Positions 59,314-64,000 of a stretch of 64,000 bases of DNA are shown here, one piece after another. A program made the position numbers and the translations under genes. Source of the stretch: Syngnathus acus (taxonomy: Eukaryota > Chordata > Actinopteri > Syngnathiformes > Syngnathidae); contig NC_051100.1 of assembly GCF_901709675.1 (NCBI RefSeq), positions 2,480,001 through 2,544,000 on the forward strand, written 5' to 3'. The notes under the pieces were generated by a model, which worked only from the letters and a program-made list of their open reading frames with translations, was not told where the DNA came from and searched no databases. Every line of letters begins with the position of its first letter. Position 1 is the first letter of the stretch.

Positions 59314-61639
59314 GATAGTTATCTTTAGCCTCGCCGATAGAATGGATAAGACCTTAATTAATCTTCTCATCTAATTAACTGTCTTGCCGTTAATAACGTC
59401 AGACACGTCGTTGTTGTACCTTTGCCTGTCAGTGCGGAATATATGATAGTGAAAGCCGTTCCTTCATCAAACGCACTTCACGAAAAGGAATTGAAGTGGT
59501 GACGGTCTTCAAAGATTTTGAGCATGACAGAAAGTTGGTGTGGAAAATAATGATTAACTTGCATGTCAGACTAAAGAGTTTTAGTCAATTACATGGAAAG
59601 GGATCTGCAGAATAACTTGGACGCGGGAAAAGATGTAGCTGCGCAATACAATATCAGCAGTAACAAATGATGAACTTATTTTAATGAAGCTGTAGCAAAA
59701 ACTGAATAGCATTTAGCATTTGAAGTCAGTCAGGCCTCACTGATGGAGCGACTTTTTGTTTCTTTGGTTCGTTCGTTGCACCTAATACTTACCTCATAAA
59801 ATGAATGCTGAGTGTAAATGGATACCAGTCTGAAAAATATTCACACACACACAGTCAGTCAGTCTACTCGGTACAATCCCCGCTGGGATCGAGAGCCTCA
59901 TTTGCATTATGATAGCGGGCAAATTAAGTACATTCCAGTGAACTCAAAAGGGCCTCCGTCACACCAACACACACGCACGCACACACACCAATGATTATTT
60001 TTCCTACTGGGAAGTCTTATTGGAAGTTTGGAGGGCACCCCATCCTGGGTAGGAGCGCTACAGAGTGGGCACCTTCCCTCTCAGTCAGAGAGGAAACTGG
60101 CGTTATGATGGCATTAATTATAAACTAGGTTACTTTCAATTCCCATGACTCCAATCATTGTGGCAGCTCGACAATACATTTCAACTTGAGCAGATGTAGA
60201 AAGGAAACCTCAAACCACCAGGGGCCCGCAACACTTTTACATGTCGCTTTTGGGAATTAAACCTGGGAACACTTTTTAAATGGTTAAAAAAAAAAAGCGC
60301 TAAACCATATCTCGTAACGTTTTGAGTTCCTGACAAAATCATTTCTAATCAGAAGAACAAGAATAAAATGCTAACAATAATCAAGATACGAGCTCACATT
60401 GCCGGCGTAGCTCCTTCAGGTCCATTTAGTTTTGCCGCCCCTGCTGCTCGGGGCTCATGAATAACCAAAGCAACGTGATCGTTCTCTACATTAAAAACTT
60501 CTACATTTAGATTTAGATCTCCCGTCTCGACCTCAGGTAAGAGAGCACTGAAAAATTTAACAGCCTGTAGAACCTTCCTCACCGCTCCTTCCACAAATTA
60601 AAAAGTAATTCACATCTCGGCTACTTTTAAAAAGGTCCGGCTCTGGCCTTGCCCTTTAAGATGAGCTCAAACTCACAGACTCCACACCTTGCTTGAAGGT
60701 GGATAAAAAAAAAACCAACCTCCTTATTGCATTAAGGCAATTAGACCATCTTTGCCCTAAATAATAAACTCCCAACCTTGCAGCACGTGTTCAATATTTC
60801 ATCTTTTATTCAGATTCGAGGAGTGCTTCTATAGTGAATGCAGACCTCTCCGTAGTGCAGGTGGGCTTCCAAGGAGGCTTTTAGATGGCGGAAGGGGCGG
60901 GGCCAGTTGGGTAAAAGCCATTGGCTTAATAATAAATCGCCTACTTGTACAAAAAAAAATACACACAAAAAAAGAAAATCTGGTTGGCCAAATGGGAGAG
61001 CAAGTTAATAATAAAGGTCAGGATGAAAAGTAAGTAAAAATGCTGAGACTTGCTGAGGCAAAGGGGAAAAAATATAAAAAGGCGCCAATACAAACATAAC
61101 AAATATTCTGCAGTGCTTTTAAATACAATACTTTGATAAGTTGCCACAAAACATAATATCATACCAAATAAGATGGTTTGCATGTCAATAAAGCCCAAAT
61201 ATCATGGTTGTATCAATTCGATACCATTTATTGATATTTTAAAGAATTAACATGGCCCCGCCCCCTTTAGCTCAAATTTGACCTGCAATAAAATATGGCA
61301 CAAATAATAACTTTTGTCGCTTCATTTTTAATCGTTCTTAATTTTTGCATAACTGTTAAAGGATGTTACAGTAGATTGACTTACTGGGCTGAGTTTTCGC
61401 TAGCATCTTGCATGACGCCATGCTCAACCGAGCCGAATCGTACGGCGTCAGGGTTATTAATCCACAAACAAAAAGTAGGTGTCATTGAGAAGTAGATTAG
61501 GTGTGAAGGTAACGTAAACCACAAAAATCTCTTCATAGAGACAGTGACCCATCTAATAGGAATGGAGGATTTGTGTATGTGTGTGTATGGGGGTTCTTGG
61601 CGGTAATTAGCGCTGGTGGTTGCCCCCCCCCGTTAAATT

Positions 61640-61880
61640 GAATTTAACGACAACACAGCAAGTCTTAGCCGGCGCCAGCTAATCCGGCACTCCGGAGCAT
61701 TATGCTTAATGGGCTCGAAAAGAAAATGATGGCCGCTCAAAAGCAAAACCAATTAACACAGAGCGGAGAGCTGATGCGGAGTGCTGAGCTCCACACATCG
61801 TCCGCTCGTCGTTATATAACGCCATTTCTGCTCATTTTGAATAATGGAGGCCGAGGAGGCGTGACATCATGTTGCGACCG
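61640..61880. promoter_or_regulatory. Candidate conserved non-coding element C
   Basis: Complex sequence with AGCTAATCCGG, GAGCATTATGCTTAATGGGC, AACCAATTAACAC and TTGAATAATGG. There is no repeat character. The proposal rests on composition only. Confidence 0.22.
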
Positions 61881-62410
61881 CCACACCTTTGAAAGAAAGA
61901 GTCGGGGACAGAAAGCGCTGTTTTATTTTTCTCTTCTCAAATCTCTTATGTTTGCCAATTCACAAAAACTTGGCTTCCTCTGGTTTTGAGGTCTTCTTGC
62001 CCCCCGCATTGTGTTGGGAAACTTGGGTTAGCAAGTCTCATTGTAGCATAGCAGGCTAACACAATAAACGATCTGCTCCGTCGCTGAAACACTCGCATGT
62101 TAATACGAGAAGTCTGCTCAGACTTTGTAAGCTCCTGTGCTCCCTCAAGGCACAGCCCTGGCCATACATCATCGTAATTAAAGGCCGGCGTAATGACGCG
62201 GGGTCTCGGCAGCATGATTTCTGTCGGATCGCCATGCTGCTTCATTAAGACCACTCAAGCTAACGAGCTGTGGCTGTAATAAAGTCCTCCCACCGGTCTG
62301 CCGCCGGTGATGAAGGGGCTGTGAGCCAAGGCCTGAGATGGAATTAGTAGAGGAAGAGTTTTAGGTGGACCAAGGGACAGCCGCTGCCCCGGTGATGGGG
62401 GTCAAGGTGC

Positions 62411-62755
62411 TTTTAGATTGCTCGTCGACATATGCCAAGCAAAACATCAAGGAAAAGAACTGTATGGCTGGCGTTAGCTAGCACGCTAGCCATTATGGTT
62501 TGCTTTTAGATTGCTTGTCGACATATGCCGAGCAAAACAAGGAAAATAACTGTATGGCTGGCGTTAGCTAGCATGCTAGATGTTATATTTTGCTAAACAA
62601 TTGAAAGACAACCCAAAATGCATCCCATGGAGCTCACATGGCGTTTTAAGAACTGTATGGCTGGCGTTAGCTAGCATGCTAGCCGTTATGTTTTGCTAAA
62701 CAATTGAAAGACAACCCAAAATAAAATGCCTTCCACGAAGCTCACATGGAGGTTT
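62411..62755 (+). repeat. Overlapping tandem duplications with GCTAGC core
   Basis: Unit A (62411-62503) is repeated at 62504-62596, both starting TTTTAGATTGCT. A second unit B (62548-62650) is repeated at 62651-62755, both starting AACTGTATGG and containing ACAATTGAAAGACAACCC. The phrase GCGTTAGCTAGCAYGCTAG occurs three times. Two successive duplication events explain the pattern. Confidence 0.85.
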
Positions 62756-63139
62756 AATTCCCGATTTGTCCTTTTAGATGTCTCTACTTTGGCACCAGGC
62801 AGTCTCGCAATCTTTTCGGTTAAACTATTTACAATCGCCACTCTATTTACCCTCCTTCTGCGGGTGGATCCATTTTTAGTCATTGATTTTCTTTTATCAA
62901 GAAATATCTGCGTTGGTAGACAAGACTTGATCAGGAAGCAGCATTTACGGCCTCTCCTTCCCCTCCGACTGCTTCATTGCCGCGCTTGGCTGTGATTAGT
63001 CACACGACGCGACATTAACCTGTAAATTAAAATTCTTCCATGCAATTTGATGGGTGATTTAATTCCAGTATTGTACCCTCCCCTCGACCATTCTTCAGAC
63101 ACCCCCGCCCCCCCCCTTCCCGGCGCTTTCTCCGTCTCC

Positions 63140-63300
63140 ACCCGCCGTGGGCTAATCCCATTATGAATTCTTTATATAGCCTTTTCCCTTAATGATCAGC
63201 GGGGCCTGCTCCAATCCTGATTACTATTGTACACTTAGCACTACATAAAGCAGGGGATTAATACGCCCCTCCAGGATCGTTGCTATGGATCCACTCGTTG
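63140..63300. promoter_or_regulatory. Candidate conserved non-coding element D
   Basis: Contains CCATTATGAATTC, CCCTTAATGATCAGC (sharing TTAATGATCAG with element A), CCTGATTACTATTG and GGGGATTAATACGCCCC. Well-mixed composition. Confidence 0.28.
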
Positions 63301-63399
63301 CCTTCCGAGAGATGTTGCCCGCCGCTTCAATTGGCCATAAATTGCTTTCCCTGGTGGCTTCCCACGTAACAGACAGCGCGCGTACAAGAATAGGGGGGT

Positions 63400-63720
63400 G
63401 AATTTCTCTCTCTTGTGGTCTAGCGCCGTCTCCCCGGAACGAGACGAAAGTGATCCGCTCTATAATTCATGACCCAGCACTTTTGCTTTCTTCTGCCTTC
63501 AAATTTTTCCCCTCTGTGGCCAAGACGCTGTAGTAACCCTGCTCTTCCTAATAACAATGTGAAAAGGTGCTTTAAGGGTAGGCGGGCCTCGTACGCCGAC
63601 GCAAATTGTGAAAGAGTTGACGACATGATGAATTTCGACCCTGTTAATGGGCTTCCCTAAAATATTCACTGATGCTAACCGGCAACACAAGTGTGGACTG
63701 TCCAATCCAATTGAGCTCTC
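63400..63720. promoter_or_regulatory. Candidate conserved non-coding element E
   Basis: Contains TATAATTCATGACCCAGC, CATGATGAATTTCGACC, CCCTGTTAATG (also in element A) and TCCAATCCAATTGAGC. There is no repeat character. Confidence 0.22.
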
Positions 63721-64000
63721 AGTTTAGCTCAAGACGAGTGTAACAGTCGATAAGGGAGAACTTTTGGAGTCCGACGGCGACCTGCAAAGTTTTTACTAAA
63801 GTAACTTTCGAAGCAGGCGGGGTGATGTCATGGCGGCTACAATATGTACAGCAACAGTCTATAGAGAGACAGCGGCTTGTGTTTACGTTGTTGTGCGAGA
63901 CTGAAAGTTTTGCTTTCCTTGATCCGCCATCCTTGTAGCCCCACAGCAACTCTCTCTTCCCCCATAACTTGACGTGGTCAAGCCTCATTGCCCTCCGAGG

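Larger units (their letters stand above)
45541..64000. other. Gene-free region beyond spred2, probably the spred2-meis1 desert
   Basis: No exon of a recognised family was found in 18.5 kb on either strand, although the left half of the window holds one gene per 5 kb. In human, SPRED2 is followed by a long desert leading to MEIS1, so this is probably its left end. It contains CTCF-like motifs, one PBX-MEIS site, simple repeats, a MITE, a LINE fragment, a local duplication, and complex blocks rich in TAAT/ATTA cores that are candidate conserved elements. The meis1 assignment rests on synteny knowledge, since meis1 itself is not in the window. Confidence 0.5.

Noticed and set aside
61295-61495. 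66-codon ORF with a hydrophobic start resembling a signal peptide
   Set aside because: Single short frame in AT-rich sequence without splice or homology support.

Overview
The window looks like a gene-dense stretch of a ray-finned (teleost) fish chromosome. It shows spliced vertebrate genes with GT-AG introns, some only 65-75 bp long, many CA/GT microsatellites, fish-type MITEs and LINE fragments, and a vertebrate microRNA inside its usual host gene. Five protein-coding genes can be assembled exon by exon: pank1 (+, entering from the left edge), slc16a12 (+), an aftiphilin-like gene (+), actr2 (+) and spred2 (-).

Layout. Positions 1-6824 hold pank1 (pantothenate kinase, first step of CoA synthesis), with the alpha first exon at the left edge, a separate beta first exon at 675-702, and the mir-107 hairpin at 5834-5918. 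Positions 6825-13136 hold the pank1 3' UTR and an AT-rich spacer. Positions 13201-16455 encode Slc16a12 (monocarboxylate/creatine transporter family) with an enlarged central loop. Positions 17441-19631 hold a short aftiphilin-family adaptor gene with a CRE in its presumed promoter. Positions 20539-26527 encode Actr2/Arp2, including a 15-nt microexon. Positions 27800-33641 are the convergent intergenic region and the spred2 3' UTR. Positions 33642-44885 encode Spred2 on the minus strand. Positions 45.5-64 kb contain no recognisable coding exon.

Gene order. From general knowledge, PANK1 and SLC16A12 are neighbours on human 10q23, while AFTPH, ACTR2 and SPRED2 lie on human 2p14 with MEIS1 beyond SPRED2. 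The window therefore joins two human neighbourhoods. The gene-free right end is probably the left part of the spred2-meis1 regulatory desert. It contains CTCF-like motifs in divergent orientation, a perfect PBX-MEIS composite site and several complex homeodomain-core-rich blocks that are candidate conserved non-coding elements. This last part is inference.

The genes do not form one pathway. pank1 and its resident miR-107 are co-transcribed and known to act together in CoA and lipid metabolism. The aftiphilin-like protein and Arp2 both act in membrane trafficking and actin at the cell cortex. Spred2 restrains Ras-ERK signalling. I found no wholly new system. The most unusual points are lineage-specific changes inside known genes (the Slc16a12 loop, the Spred2 insertion, the short aftiphilin), a minus-strand TATA/CCAAT promoter-like module in pank1 intron 1, and an orphan promoter-plus-exon signature near 29.3 kb.
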